Assembly: GCF_014337215.1 (NCBI RefSeq)
Contig: NZ_CP060635.1
Span: forward strand, 3,853,501-3,917,500
Direction of reading: 5' to 3'
DNA length: 64,000 nucleotides
From: Wansuia hejianensis
GTDB taxonomy: Bacteria > Bacillota > Clostridia > Lachnospirales > Lachnospiraceae
Of this stretch, positions 9,212 to 17,834 are shown in pieces. The stretch's first letter is position 1; each line of letters starts with the position of its first letter. The position numbers and the translations under genes were made by a program. A model generated the notes under the pieces. That model did not search any database and had not been told where the DNA came from. It saw only the letters and a program-made list of their open reading frames with translations.

Positions 9212-10215
9212 GTGTTGGAAAAATTACCAGACGGATCAAGGAGAAACATAAGCTGCGCGTTGCGGTCAAAGAAGCAATGGATACCCTCCCTACCGCTGTC
9301 TGTTATTTTACTCCTGCGGGTACCGTCAAACTGTGCAATGCGGCGATTAATGTACTTTTCAGGAAAATCACCCAGAGTGATCTGCAAAGTTTTGCAGAAC
9401 TGAAGGAAGCGCTGGAGGGCTGTGATAGGACCACTGGAATTATACGGGAGGAAAACGTATTTCTTTTTCCCGATGGGAAGGCATGGCAGTATTTTGAAAA
9501 CGAAGTGATAATCGCTGACGGTAAGGTTTATACGGAGGCAGTTTTCAATGATGTGACCGAGCTGTACGAAAAGCGGCAGGAGCTAAAACGACAGTCAAGA
9601 GAACTGAAAAAAATGTACCAGGAACTGAAATCCCTGTCAGAGAATGTGCAGGAAGCGGCCAGAGAACAGGAAATTCTCAACATGAAATCAAGGCTCCACG
9701 ATCAGATGAATATGGGCGTTGCCGCTATACGACAGATACTGCGCCAGAACACCACTTCTGAGGAAAATGCTGCCGCTATCACACAATTTCGCCACGCCAT
9801 TCAGGTCTTGCAGGAGGAAAACGCCTATCCGCAGGATGATGTGACGGAGTTTATCCGGGATGCGGCGGTATCAGGCATTCAAGTAAAAATCGAAGGCAAT
9901 TTACCGGAAACGGCAGAAACATTGCATTTGCTTCTGCCGGTCATGCGGGAAGCTTGTGTCAACGCTGCCCGTCATGCCAATGCGACAATGCTGTATGTGG
10001 CAGTAGTGCAGAGTCCGGATTTCGTTACCCTGCGCATGACCAATGACGGCAAACAGCCTCAGGAGGAAATCACGCCCCGGGGCGGTCTTGTTGATCTCGG
10101 CAAAGTGATTGCGGAAGCGGGCGGCAGGCTGGAGTTCCGGTCTCAGCCCGTATTTACGCTGACAGTGACTCTGCCGGTTTGTGAGCAGAAAACAAAACAG
10201 GAGGTGTCGGTATGA
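9208..10215 (+). CDS. PAS-type sensor histidine kinase
   Basis: The 335-residue cytoplasmic protein has no membrane segment. A PAS-like domain (about 20-115: TAVCYFTPAGTVKLCNAAIN to FNDVTELYEKRQEL) is followed by a coiled coil and a dimerization/phosphoacceptor helix with MKSRLHDQMN (His within the HD pair), then an ATPase domain with N-box MREACVNAARHA and a TNDGK G1-like box. This resembles the kinases that pair with NarL-type regulators. It overlaps the 7TM gene by ATGA and the response-regulator gene by 4 bases, so translation is coupled. I infer that the upstream 7TM protein brings it to the membrane. Confidence 0.8.
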   Translation: MSVGKITRRIKEKHKLRVAVKEAMDTLPTAVCYFTPAGTVKLCNAAINVLFRKITQSDLQSFAELKEALEGCDRTTGIIREENVFLFPDGKAWQYFENEVIIADGKVYTEAVFNDVTELYEKRQELKRQSRELKKMYQELKSLSENVQEAAREQEILNMKSRLHDQMNMGVAAIRQILRQNTTSEENAAAITQFRHAIQVLQEENAYPQDDVTEFIRDAAVSGIQVKIEGNLPETAETLHLLLPVMREACVNAARHANATMLYVAVVQSPDFVTLRMTNDGKQPQEEITPRGGLVDLGKVIAEAGGRLEFRSQPVFTLTVTLPVCEQKTKQEVSV

Positions 10216-10877
10216 CAAAGGTGCTTGTCATCGACGATCAGCGGATCGCCAGAGAGTATATGGAGAATGTCGTACAGAATGGTACGAACTATGAGCTTGT
10301 GGGAAGTCTGTCCAAGGCGGATCTTGCCGAGACTGTCTGCCGCAGGAGTAAAGTGGATCTGGTTCTTATGGATGTCTGTACCCATGGAGCAAAGGACGGC
10401 ATCGACGCGGCTGCTGAGCTTCGCAGACTGTTTCCAGAGCTGAAAATGATTATTGTTACCTCTATGGTGGAGGAGAGTTATATCAAGCGGGCCAGAGAGA
10501 CCGGGGTGGACAGTTTTTGGTACAAAGAAATCAGCCCGGAGGATCTGCTTACCGTCATGGATGCCACCATGCAGGGCAGACAGATGTGGCCCTATGAAAC
10601 GCCGGCTGTAAAGCTGGGTATTACTACCAGCAATGATTTCACAGAAACAGAAATCAAGGTTCTGCGTTTGGTTTGTGAGGGACTGGAATACAGCGAGATT
10701 GCAGAACAGCTAAATTATACGAAGGATAATGTAAAGTATCATATCCGTAACATCCTTCAAAAAACGGGTTATGCCAACAAGACACAGCTTGCCATTGCCG
10801 TAACGGGTAAACGCTATATTATCCCGAAGCTTTTTGATGAGCAGGACCGGTCAGAAGAAAATCCCATCGTTTTATAA
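10212..10877 (+). CDS. NarL/LuxR-family response regulator
   Basis: The 221-residue regulator has an N-terminal receiver domain with acidic pocket (VIDDQ), phospho-acceptor Asp in LVLMDVCTHG and the conserved Lys in SFWYKEIS. A C-terminal LuxR helix-turn-helix follows (FTETEIKVLRLVCEGLEYSE to DNVKYHIRNILQKTG). It is the output of the two genes upstream and overlaps the kinase gene. The target is unknown; the neighbouring SBP/LuxR operon, 200 bases downstream behind a separate promoter, is a reasonable candidate. Confidence 0.88.
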   Translation: MTKVLVIDDQRIAREYMENVVQNGTNYELVGSLSKADLAETVCRRSKVDLVLMDVCTHGAKDGIDAAAELRRLFPELKMIIVTSMVEESYIKRARETGVDSFWYKEISPEDLLTVMDATMQGRQMWPYETPAVKLGITTSNDFTETEIKVLRLVCEGLEYSEIAEQLNYTKDNVKYHIRNILQKTGYANKTQLAIAVTGKRYIIPKLFDEQDRSEENPIVL

Positions 10878-10895
10878 CATAATTTTGCAAATATT

Positions 10896-10930
10896 CCCGG
10901 TTTCAGGTTTGAAACCGGGCTTTTTCTTTT
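10896..10930 (+). terminator. intrinsic terminator of the sensor-kinase operon
   Basis: CCCGGTTTC (10897-10905) pairs with GAAACCGGG (10911-10919), followed by CTTTTTCTTTTT. Confidence 0.85.
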
Positions 10931-10984
10931 TGTAAAGGGCGAAAATTTACCCTTATGGGTAGGGAAAAGAAAATGGCACTCCCG

Positions 10985-10990
10985 TATAAT
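10985..10990 (+). promoter_or_regulatory. -10 element of the SBP/LuxR operon
   Basis: A perfect TATAAT lies about 85 bases upstream of the pseudo-receiver gene. No good -35 is seen at the right spacing, which would fit an activator-dependent promoter such as one served by the response regulator just upstream; this is an inference. Confidence 0.45.
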
Positions 10991-11073
10991 GGAGTAGTAC
11001 ATGGGATAGTTACGTCATTTCACGTCCCGAAGACAAAGCCGGACGTGAATCGGGAATTTTGGAGGTGAGGATA

Positions 11074-11457
11074 TTGCGGAGAGTTGTGATTGATATGCAG
11101 AATATCCTGTTTGCAGATGCGATAGCGGAAGCATTGCGTAGATTTGATTCTGATTTTGAGCCGGTTATGAGTGAAAGTCCGGGCAAAACCTTGGCACTAT
11201 GCAATGCCATACTGGCAAACATCCTGATTATGGAGGTTACAGCATATGCACCATGGAAGCTGGAGAAACGGATGAAAATTCGTGATGAGTTGAGAAAACG
11301 TAATCCGGATTGCAAAATTGTGCTGGTAGTTGATGAGAATACCGAGAAAAAGCTGGCAGACCAGGTTCGACAGGCAAAGAAAGATGGTCTGGTAGATAAT
11401 TTTATCTATGGGTCGATTTCTTCCAGCTATCTGTCGGCGGTTATCGATGCATTGTAA
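11074..11457 (+). CDS. atypical receiver-like protein
   Basis: The TTG at 11074 follows GGAGG by 8 bases and gives 127 residues; a frame extension to 11059 lies upstream of the RBS. The fold pattern resembles a response-regulator receiver: hydrophobic strands ILIMEV and KIVLVVDENTEKK separated by helices, and a C-terminal Ser-rich strand/helix. The expected phospho-acceptor Asp is replaced by Glu (LIMEV) and the usual Lys is not evident (NFIYGSIS). It may work as a constitutive or protein-protein signalling module. It has no output domain. It lies 15 bases upstream of the solute-binding lipoprotein gene and is almost certainly co-transcribed with it. Confidence 0.6.
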   Translation: MRRVVIDMQNILFADAIAEALRRFDSDFEPVMSESPGKTLALCNAILANILIMEVTAYAPWKLEKRMKIRDELRKRNPDCKIVLVVDENTEKKLADQVRQAKKDGLVDNFIYGSISSSYLSAVIDAL

Positions 11458-11472
11458 GGGGAGGGAGAGACG

Positions 11473-12843
11473 ATGAGGAAACGAAAACCTTGGATTTATA
11501 TAGTAGGAATTCTTGTGCTGGCAGGGCTCATGATGCTGACGGCTTGCCAAGGAAATGGTGGAAAGAAAGAGCCTGTAACGCTCACCATCTGGCATGTCTA
11601 CGGCGGGCAGACAGATTCGCCGTTAAATGACCTGATTGAAGAATTCAATGAAACGGTCGGTGCTGAGGAAGGAATTAAGCTTCAGGTTACTGTCGTGTCC
11701 AACACCAACAACATCCATGATGCAGTGCTCAGGGTAGCCAATAATGAACCGGGAACGACAGGGCTTCCGGATTTGTTTGTCTCATATCCGAAAACCGTTT
11801 TGGCTATGCCGGATCCGGAGATTTTGGTGGATTACAGGGATTACTTCAGCGAGGAGGAATTATCTGCTTATATTCCCGCCTTTCTGGAGGAGGGAGAGAT
11901 TGACGGTCGACTGGTTGTTTTTCCTGTGGCGAAATCTACAGAAATTATGTTTGTTGATAAGACGCTGTTTGATCGGTTCGCAGCGGATACCGGTGCTACT
12001 TTGGAGCAGCTTAATACCTGGGAGGGATTATTTGAATTGTCCAAAGAGTATTATCAGTGGACAGATGCACAGACGCCGGAGATGCCGGGAGATGGAAAAG
12101 CCTTTTTTGTCCATGATTATCATTTCAATTATTTTCAGGTAGGTGTGGAATCCTTGGGAGAGGATTTCTTTCAGGGAAATAAGATTGCCTATGGTAAAGC
12201 TTTTTCTAAAGTCTGGGAGCCTTATGCAGACGCTGCCGTTCAGGGCGGCGTGTGGCTGCAGGAAGGTTATGCAACGGAGCCGCTTCGGACCGGAGAGACG
12301 ATTGTCAGTGTAGCTTCGTCAGCAAGTGTTCTCTACTATGAGGATATTGTAACCTATCCGGACAATCAATCCGAACCGATAGAAGTTATCGCAAAGCCCG
12401 TGCCATGCTTTGAGAATGGAGAACAGCTGGTTATGCAGCGTGGTGCAGGTTTCTGTACGGTAAAATCCACACCGGAGCGGGAACAGGCAGCCGCAGTTTT
12501 CCTGAAATGGCTGACAGAGCCGGAAACCAACGTGCGTTTTGTGACCAGCGTGGGGTATATGCCAGTGACAGATGCTGCCTTTGATGTACTGCCGGATTTT
12601 ATAGATGATTTGGAGGACCCGAAGTACAGGAGTCTTTATGAAGCATTTTTGGAAACACAGTCTTCTTATGAATTTTATACGGCGCCACAGCTTGGCGGTT
12701 ATCTGGAGCTGGAGCAGACCTTTGAAAAGAATGTCCGCAGCAAGCTTCGCACGGCTTGCAGCAATTGGCGGGATGGAGAAGAAAATGTGGAAAAATTAGG
12801 AGAAGAGGCGCTGGAGAATGTGAAGATGTCGCTTCCCAAATAG
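11473..12843 (+). CDS. extracellular solute-binding lipoprotein (ABC family 1 type)
   Basis: The 456-residue protein has a Lys/Arg start, a hydrophobic signal segment and a lipobox ending in LTAC, so it should be anchored on the outer face of the membrane. The mature part begins TLTIWHVYGGQTDSPLNDLI, typical of sugar/oligosaccharide binding proteins of ABC importers, and carries conserved AAAVFLKWLTEPE and TSVGYMPVTDAA blocks. No permease or ATPase gene is nearby. With receiver-like and membrane-LuxR genes on either side, I infer that it works as a ligand-presenting sensor subunit rather than a transporter part. It has a good RBS (GGGGAGGGAG) and sits in the middle of the three-gene operon. 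Confidence 0.85.
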   Translation: MRKRKPWIYIVGILVLAGLMMLTACQGNGGKKEPVTLTIWHVYGGQTDSPLNDLIEEFNETVGAEEGIKLQVTVVSNTNNIHDAVLRVANNEPGTTGLPDLFVSYPKTVLAMPDPEILVDYRDYFSEEELSAYIPAFLEEGEIDGRLVVFPVAKSTEIMFVDKTLFDRFAADTGATLEQLNTWEGLFELSKEYYQWTDAQTPEMPGDGKAFFVHDYHFNYFQVGVESLGEDFFQGNKIAYGKAFSKVWEPYADAAVQGGVWLQEGYATEPLRTGETIVSVASSASVLYYEDIVTYPDNQSEPIEVIAKPVPCFENGEQLVMQRGAGFCTVKSTPEREQAAAVFLKWLTEPETNVRFVTSVGYMPVTDAAFDVLPDFIDDLEDPKYRSLYEAFLETQSSYEFYTAPQLGGYLELEQTFEKNVRSKLRTACSNWRDGEENVEKLGEEALENVKMSLPK

Positions 12844-12860
12844 ATAAGAGAGTGAGTATC

Positions 12861-14483
12861 ATGGCAAATAATATGCTGAAAGAGTTTGAAAAGCTCCTGC
12901 ATTTGGTTTTAGAACGAAAGGTTACGCTGCACAGGAAGCTGATGATGTATTTGCTTTGTCTAATCATGGCAGCATTGGGCATTCTGTTGCTACTTTTGAC
13001 AGCCATCGGCGGGCTGTTGAAGGCAGAATCGCAGATTGCGCAGGTGATGGAGAATCAATTACATACCACGTATAATAAAGTCTCAGAGGAAATGGAGACT
13101 TACACCGGATACAGCCTGCAGCTTTCCAGAGAACTGGAGCAGGATATAAAGAACTTTCTGGATGAAAAAGGAATTTCGGTTTCCGACCTGAATAATCAGC
13201 CAGAAGCACTTTTGGAAATACAGAAAATGATGTATTCGGAACTCAATACAACTATTAGACTGGGACGAAGCAGCGGTGTATTTGCTTTGGTAAATGCGAC
13301 TGTAAATACACAGATTTCGGAAGCTGATAAGTCCCGGAGCGGAGTTTACCTGCGGCTGATCAACGTGAGCAGCAACGTGATTTTAAGTCCGGAAACTATT
13401 TTGTTCCGCGGGAATACGGAAATTGCAAGGGAAAATGGACTGGAATTGCATAACCGATGGAATATGGAATTAAATACAGAGGGGCTTTTGGGGTATCAGG
13501 AGTTGGAAACTGGACTAAGGCAGTCGGAATCTGGTTATTACTGGATCAGTCGCATGAATCTGAAAAATACCTGGGAGGATGTAATCTTGCTCCTTGTACC
13601 GATGTATGCAGACTCAGGAGAATTTTTGGGTGTGTGTGGGATTGAACTAAATGATGTCCATTTCAGTCTGGAATATCCGGCTACAGCAAGTTCCTATGGT
13701 TCTATGGTTACAGTTATCGCGCCAGTGGAAAACGGGAATCTGAGACTGGATCAGGGCATGGCGGGGAGTACGGAGGGCACATGGCTTGATACTGCGGAAA
13801 GTCTGTCCATAATAGAAAAGAATGTTTATTACAGCACGTATCGCTCCTCAAAATGTGATTATTATGGAATCCAGATGCCTTTAGAGATACCAGGAAGCGG
13901 TGGACAGGAGTGGGCAGTTGCGGTGCTGATACCGCGGGAAAGCTGTGACCAGTATATTTTGAGGAATAAGGTGGGTATTATGGGTGTCATACTGGGATTT
14001 GTCCTCATTATGATTGCTCTTGCATGGTTGTTGTCGAAGAAATTTGTCCGGCCGATCCTTCAGAGTTTTCAGGATATTCGGGATGGCCAACAGATAGGCG
14101 ATGGCAAATACAGATTTGCAGAGTTGGAGGAGTTTTGCAGATGGATGTCGGAAAGGGGGAAACCGCCGGAGGCGGACGACCTGCCGCCGAATATGGCAGA
14201 ACTCTTTGAACACTTTGCCCGGAATGTAAAAACACTGACCAATGCGGAATACAATATTTTCCGATACTACATGAACGGTTATGAGGTAGCGCAGATACCA
14301 ACGGAAGCATGTGTCAGCATGAGTACCGTAAAAAAGCACAACGGAAATATCTACAGGAAGTTGGAGATTTCATCCAATGAAGAACTGATGATGTATCTGG
14401 ATCTCTTTCGGAGATGTGACTGTATTGAGAAACTTCAGCTGGATGAGAAAGCAGACGTTTCAGAAATAGGGACAACCAAGTGA
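12861..14483 (+). CDS. membrane-tethered LuxR-type regulator with extracellular sensor domain
   Basis: The 540-residue protein starts at ATG 12861, 18 bases after the lipoprotein stop. One membrane helix (about 32-55) is followed by some 340 extracellular residues with a Cache-like layout, including a long N-terminal helix and SGYYWISRMN, and then a second helix (about 375-400). The cytoplasmic part has a LuxR helix-turn-helix near the C-terminus: LTNAEYNIFRYYMNGYEVAQ, then MSTVKKHNGNIYRKLE. I find no kinase or cyclase domain, so it appears to be a one-component regulator acting from the membrane. The adjacent binding-protein lipoprotein probably presents the ligand to the extracellular domain. 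Confidence 0.78.
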   Translation: MANNMLKEFEKLLHLVLERKVTLHRKLMMYLLCLIMAALGILLLLLTAIGGLLKAESQIAQVMENQLHTTYNKVSEEMETYTGYSLQLSRELEQDIKNFLDEKGISVSDLNNQPEALLEIQKMMYSELNTTIRLGRSSGVFALVNATVNTQISEADKSRSGVYLRLINVSSNVILSPETILFRGNTEIARENGLELHNRWNMELNTEGLLGYQELETGLRQSESGYYWISRMNLKNTWEDVILLLVPMYADSGEFLGVCGIELNDVHFSLEYPATASSYGSMVTVIAPVENGNLRLDQGMAGSTEGTWLDTAESLSIIEKNVYYSTYRSSKCDYYGIQMPLEIPGSGGQEWAVAVLIPRESCDQYILRNKVGIMGVILGFVLIMIALAWLLSKKFVRPILQSFQDIRDGQQIGDGKYRFAELEEFCRWMSERGKPPEADDLPPNMAELFEHFARNVKTLTNAEYNIFRYYMNGYEVAQIPTEACVSMSTVKKHNGNIYRKLEISSNEELMMYLDLFRRCDCIEKLQLDEKADVSEIGTTK

Positions 14484-14492
14484 ATAAATGAA

Positions 14493-14534
14493 GCAAAAAG
14501 CACAAAAATCATGTATGGTTTTTGTGCTTTTTGC
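14493..14534 (+). terminator. intrinsic terminator of the SBP/LuxR operon
   Basis: A perfect 16-bp stem: GCAAAAAGCACAAAAA (14493-14508) pairs with its complement at 14519-14534, around a 10-base loop. Confidence 0.8.
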
Positions 14535-14541
14535 ATGGTGT

Positions 14542-14579
14542 ACCGAGTCTACCATAGCCTTTTCGATGGTAGACTCGGT
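14542..14579. repeat. 14-bp perfect inverted repeat
   Basis: ACCGAGTCTACCAT (14542-14555) and its exact complement (14566-14579) are separated by 10 bases and followed by TTACTTTTTT. A related AGTAGACCTGGTACCAT lies about 25 bases further on. It could be a second terminator or an operator for the operon that starts at 14.7 kb. Confidence 0.55.
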
Positions 14580-14666
14580 TTACTTTTTTCTTTCGAGGCC
14601 AAAAAGTAGACCTGGTACCATAGATTTTTGATTTCCTAACCAATATGATGGTGTTACAAGCGATGC

Positions 14667-15068
14667 ATGCGTTGTTTCTCGGAAATTTTAGAATCTTGGA
14701 AAGGGGTTGGTCAAACGGTGCAGAGGGTTTTACAGGATATACTGACAGATTGCTCGACAGAGGATAAATTTGAGTTTTCCATCGTCTGCGAGGAATGCGG
14801 AAAGGTCTGGAAAAGCAAGGCTATTGCTTTTTCAAAAGCCCGTATCCATCCTGTCACAGAGGGAAAGAAAGTGGTCTATGCAGCCCTCTATCAACGAGAG
14901 AAAAAAGAGGCGCATCTGAAGGCTTTGAAGGCTGGAGAAAAATTATTCAGCAGATGTCCGATTTGTCATAGATGGGTTTGTGACGATTGCTTTATGGTCT
15001 GCGAGGATCTGGATATGTGCAAGCAGTGCGCAGAACGGTTGAATGAAAAGGGCAGTATTGTCGGATAG
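14667..15068 (+). CDS. small zinc-binding protein, function unknown
   Basis: About 116-133 residues. The ATG at 14667 has no clear RBS; GTG 14718 is better placed behind GGAAAGGGG and may be the true start. Two Cys pairs are visible: CEECGKVW at the N-terminal part, and a C-terminal cluster RCPICHRWVCDDCF followed by CEDLDMCKQC, which looks like a treble-clef or ribbon zinc site. I do not recognise the family. It leads the SPFH/zinc-ribbon cluster and shares the Cys-rich character of most of its neighbours. Confidence 0.6.
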   Translation: MRCFSEILESWKGVGQTVQRVLQDILTDCSTEDKFEFSIVCEECGKVWKSKAIAFSKARIHPVTEGKKVVYAALYQREKKEAHLKALKAGEKLFSRCPICHRWVCDDCFMVCEDLDMCKQCAERLNEKGSIVG

Positions 15069-15158
15069 CTTTCTAATTTATTATTTAAGGAGTATAGAGG
15101 ATAACGTAAAAACCTTTGTTATCTTAATGCAAAACAAACTATTACAGGAGGTAATCTT

Positions 15159-16604
15159 ATGGGACTTATTAAAGCAGGAATGGGAGCACTTGGCGGAACG
15201 CTGGCGGATCAGTGGAAGGAATTTTTCTACTGTGATGCGCTTCCAAACGATGTGCTGATGCGTAAGGGTGAAAAGCGCGTCAGTGGCAGATCTTCAAACA
15301 CTAAGGGAAATGATAATATCATTTCAAACGGATCGGGCATCGCCGTCGCGGACGGTCAGTGTATGATTATTGTCGAGCAGGGCAAGATCGTTGAGGTCTG
15401 CGCCGAACCCGGCGAATTTACATACGACAGCTCCACCGAGCCGTCTATTTTCGCCGGAAGTCTCGGAGACAGTATCAAGGATACATTCAAGATGATCGGC
15501 AAGCGTTTCACCTACGGTGGCGATACTGGTAAGGATCAGCGGGTGTACTACTTTAATACTAAGGAAATTATCGGCAACAAATTCGGTACGCCCAATCCTA
15601 TCATTTTTGAGGTTGTGAATAAGCGCATCGGTATCAGCCGGACTGTACAGGTTCGATGCAACGGCGTATACACCTATGTGATCTCCGATCCTCTGCTGTT
15701 CTACACGCGGCTTTGCGGCAATGTGGAAACCGAGTTTACAAGAGATCAGATCGACGAGCAGCTTAAATCGGAATTTATCGATGCATTACAGCCCGCTCTC
15801 GGCGCTCTTGCCGAGCAGGAGCTTCGCCCTGCACAGATACCGGCGAAAGCAAACGAGCTGAAAGCAGCAATGAATGACGCACTGAAACAGGAGTGGATTG
15901 ATAACAGAGGAATTTCCGTTGGTAAAATCGCACTCAACCCGATTACGCTGACAGCCGAGGATATGAAGAAAATCAACGAGCTGGAGGATGCTGCAAATGT
16001 CGGCTCCAACCCGTTTATGATGGCTGGTACTATGACCAATGCAACGGCCGATGCTATGAAGACTGCAGCTGGTAATCAGGCAGGTGCCATGACGGGCTTC
16101 ATGGGCATGGGCATGGTCGGAATGGGCGGTCAGGGCGGTTTCGGTGCTGCACAGAATCTTTACAACATGGGACAGCAGCAGATGCAGTCTCAGCAAATGC
16201 AGCCGACCCAGCAGCCTGCTCCGGAGCCGACACCGGTTCCATCGCAAAACAGCTGGAAATGCACCTGCGGTGCTACGGCAACCGGAAAATTCTGCCCGGA
16301 ATGCGGAGCAAAGAAACCGGAGCCGGTGCAGGCAGGTGCCTGGAAGTGCAAATGTGGAGCCACGGCGACAGGGAAGTTCTGTCCGGAGTGCGGCTCTCCG
16401 AAGCCTGCAGATGCGGACGGATGGACCTGTTCCTGCGGAACGGTAAATAAAGGGAAGTTCTGTCATAATTGCGGAGCAAAGAAACCGGCGGGTGTACCTC
16501 TTTATCGTTGCGATAAGTGTGGATGGGAACCGGAAGATCCAGCACACCCACCAAAATTCTGCCCAGAATGTGGCGACATCTTTGACGCAAACGACAGAAA
16601 GTAG
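15159..16604 (+). CDS. SPFH-domain protein with C-terminal zinc ribbons (YdjI-like)
   Basis: The 481-residue protein starts after AGGAGG. Residues about 20-290 form an SPFH/band-7-like domain of the YdjI or virion-core type (SNGSGIAVADGQCMIIVEQG, ALGALAEQELRPAQIPA). A Met/Gly/Gln-rich flexible segment follows, then four zinc-ribbon units: three of the form W.C.CG(A/T)(A/V).(G/N).GKFC..CG and a last RCDKCGW...KFCPECGD. In Bacillus subtilis YdjI is encoded with PspA, a zinc-ribbon protein (YdjG) and a TPM protein (YdjH) in an envelope-stress operon; here homologous partners follow, but no PspA. It is visibly GC-richer than the downstream genes, suggesting a separate origin. Confidence 0.85.
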   Translation: MGLIKAGMGALGGTLADQWKEFFYCDALPNDVLMRKGEKRVSGRSSNTKGNDNIISNGSGIAVADGQCMIIVEQGKIVEVCAEPGEFTYDSSTEPSIFAGSLGDSIKDTFKMIGKRFTYGGDTGKDQRVYYFNTKEIIGNKFGTPNPIIFEVVNKRIGISRTVQVRCNGVYTYVISDPLLFYTRLCGNVETEFTRDQIDEQLKSEFIDALQPALGALAEQELRPAQIPAKANELKAAMNDALKQEWIDNRGISVGKIALNPITLTAEDMKKINELEDAANVGSNPFMMAGTMTNATADAMKTAAGNQAGAMTGFMGMGMVGMGGQGGFGAAQNLYNMGQQQMQSQQMQPTQQPAPEPTPVPSQNSWKCTCGATATGKFCPECGAKKPEPVQAGAWKCKCGATATGKFCPECGSPKPADADGWTCSCGTVNKGKFCHNCGAKKPAGVPLYRCDKCGWEPEDPAHPPKFCPECGDIFDANDRK

Positions 16605-16625
16605 CATAGGAGAGGAGGAATTCTT

Positions 16626-17108
16626 ATGTATAGACTTCCATCTGAAGAAAAGCAGCATAAAGAAACAATCGGTGCTTTGATTTTGAGTATTATCATTATT
16701 ATCGCAGGAATTGGCGGTATGATCTATACAAAGCACGAAAGCTTGGAGTATAAGAATTCTACGGATGTTCGAACACTTCATGCAACTGTTTATAGTTGTG
16801 AACAATCGAAAGAAAAAGATAATAATGGAGAGCGAAAAGAAGAATATAAGGTAAGATTTACTTATGAAATCGATGGAACGACATATGATGATTCTAAGAT
16901 TTACTATAAAGAAATGAGGAGAGGAGATACCGTACAGATTACGGTTTACAGGAATTCAAAGGGAACATATAAACTGGAACCAGGACCAACTCCGATTTAT
17001 TTCTTTGGATTTGCAGTAATGATTCCGCTAGGTATCATTGGTTTCGTCGTAATAAGTAAAGATCTTATTAAGTATCGCCGAGAAGAAAAAGAAGGTAGAA
17101 GACTGTAA
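16626..17108 (+). CDS. DUF3592-like membrane protein
   Basis: The 160-residue protein starts after GGAGAGGAGG. It has a membrane helix near residues 18-37 and another near 117-140, separated by a domain with ATVYSCEQSKEKD, YKVRFTYEIDGTTYDDSKIY and GDTVQITVYRNSKGTY, the pattern of DUF3592 proteins with a soluble beta-domain between two helices. Function is unknown. It is separated from the SPFH gene by 21 bases and from the following lipoprotein by 22, so it belongs to the same operon. Confidence 0.7.
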   Translation: MYRLPSEEKQHKETIGALILSIIIIIAGIGGMIYTKHESLEYKNSTDVRTLHATVYSCEQSKEKDNNGERKEEYKVRFTYEIDGTTYDDSKIYYKEMRRGDTVQITVYRNSKGTYKLEPGPTPIYFFGFAVMIPLGIIGFVVISKDLIKYRREEKEGRRL

Positions 17109-17130
17109 GCATGGAATGGGAGGAAGGAAC

Positions 17131-17724
17131 ATGATGAAAACATATAGAAGTTTATCGGTATTTCTGATAGCGGTTATGCTTGTTGGACTTTGTGCATGTG
17201 GCTCGAAAGAGGGAAATGCAAAAGGTAACGGATATAAAAAAGAGGTAGATACTTATACACATGAGAAAGATGACGCAACGATCAGTTTTGGGATTGCCAA
17301 GGAGTTAGGCTATCAGGAAAAAACGTCAGATACAAACACGTTAGAACTTGAAAATCAAGAGAACGATACGTTAATCGAAATTGTATATTTCCACGAGAAT
17401 TCGAAAAGTTCTACTGTAGTGCGTGAGGCTGATTACTACGGAGAAGGTTTCAGTGATTTTGAACATATTACGATTGGCGATTACAAAGGATCTAAGGTAT
17501 TTAGAGACTGGGGAAAAGCAGATGAGATTCATGAGTGTGAGATACGATTAGTGCTTACGGAACCATCTGATAAAAATATGGTTTATGCAGTGAAGGTGAA
17601 TTTTAGAAAAGGTCTTCAGTGTGAAGACTTAGATGTGAAGGAATTTGTTGACAGCGAGGACTATATGCATTTCCTGAGTTCCTTTAAGGCGACATTAGAG
17701 GATTCCGAGGAAGAAACAAAGTAG
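17131..17724 (+). CDS. putative lipoprotein, function unknown
   Basis: ATG 17131 behind GGGAGGAAGG gives 197 residues; the five codons upstream in the frame overlap the RBS. A signal segment ends in the lipobox LCAC, so the mature protein should be lipid-anchored outside the membrane. The remainder is soluble and acidic (KDDATISFGIAKELGYQ, LIEIVYFHENS). I do not recognise the family. It is one of three lipoproteins in this operon. Confidence 0.7.
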   Translation: MMKTYRSLSVFLIAVMLVGLCACGSKEGNAKGNGYKKEVDTYTHEKDDATISFGIAKELGYQEKTSDTNTLELENQENDTLIEIVYFHENSKSSTVVREADYYGEGFSDFEHITIGDYKGSKVFRDWGKADEIHECEIRLVLTEPSDKNMVYAVKVNFRKGLQCEDLDVKEFVDSEDYMHFLSSFKATLEDSEEETK

Positions 17725-17834
17725 GCATTCTTATTTCCATCTTCCTAATCCACGAAATATTCGGTAAGAATAAGGAGAAGGAGAAGGCACAAGAGGAACA
17801 TGGGGAGACCAGATAGTCTGACAGATGAGGAGGG

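Noticed and set aside
15786..16805. 339-residue open frame antisense to the SPFH gene
   Set aside because: It is a shadow of a real Cys/Gly-rich coding frame; composition is Arg/Cys/Leu-rich with no RBS and no family resemblance.
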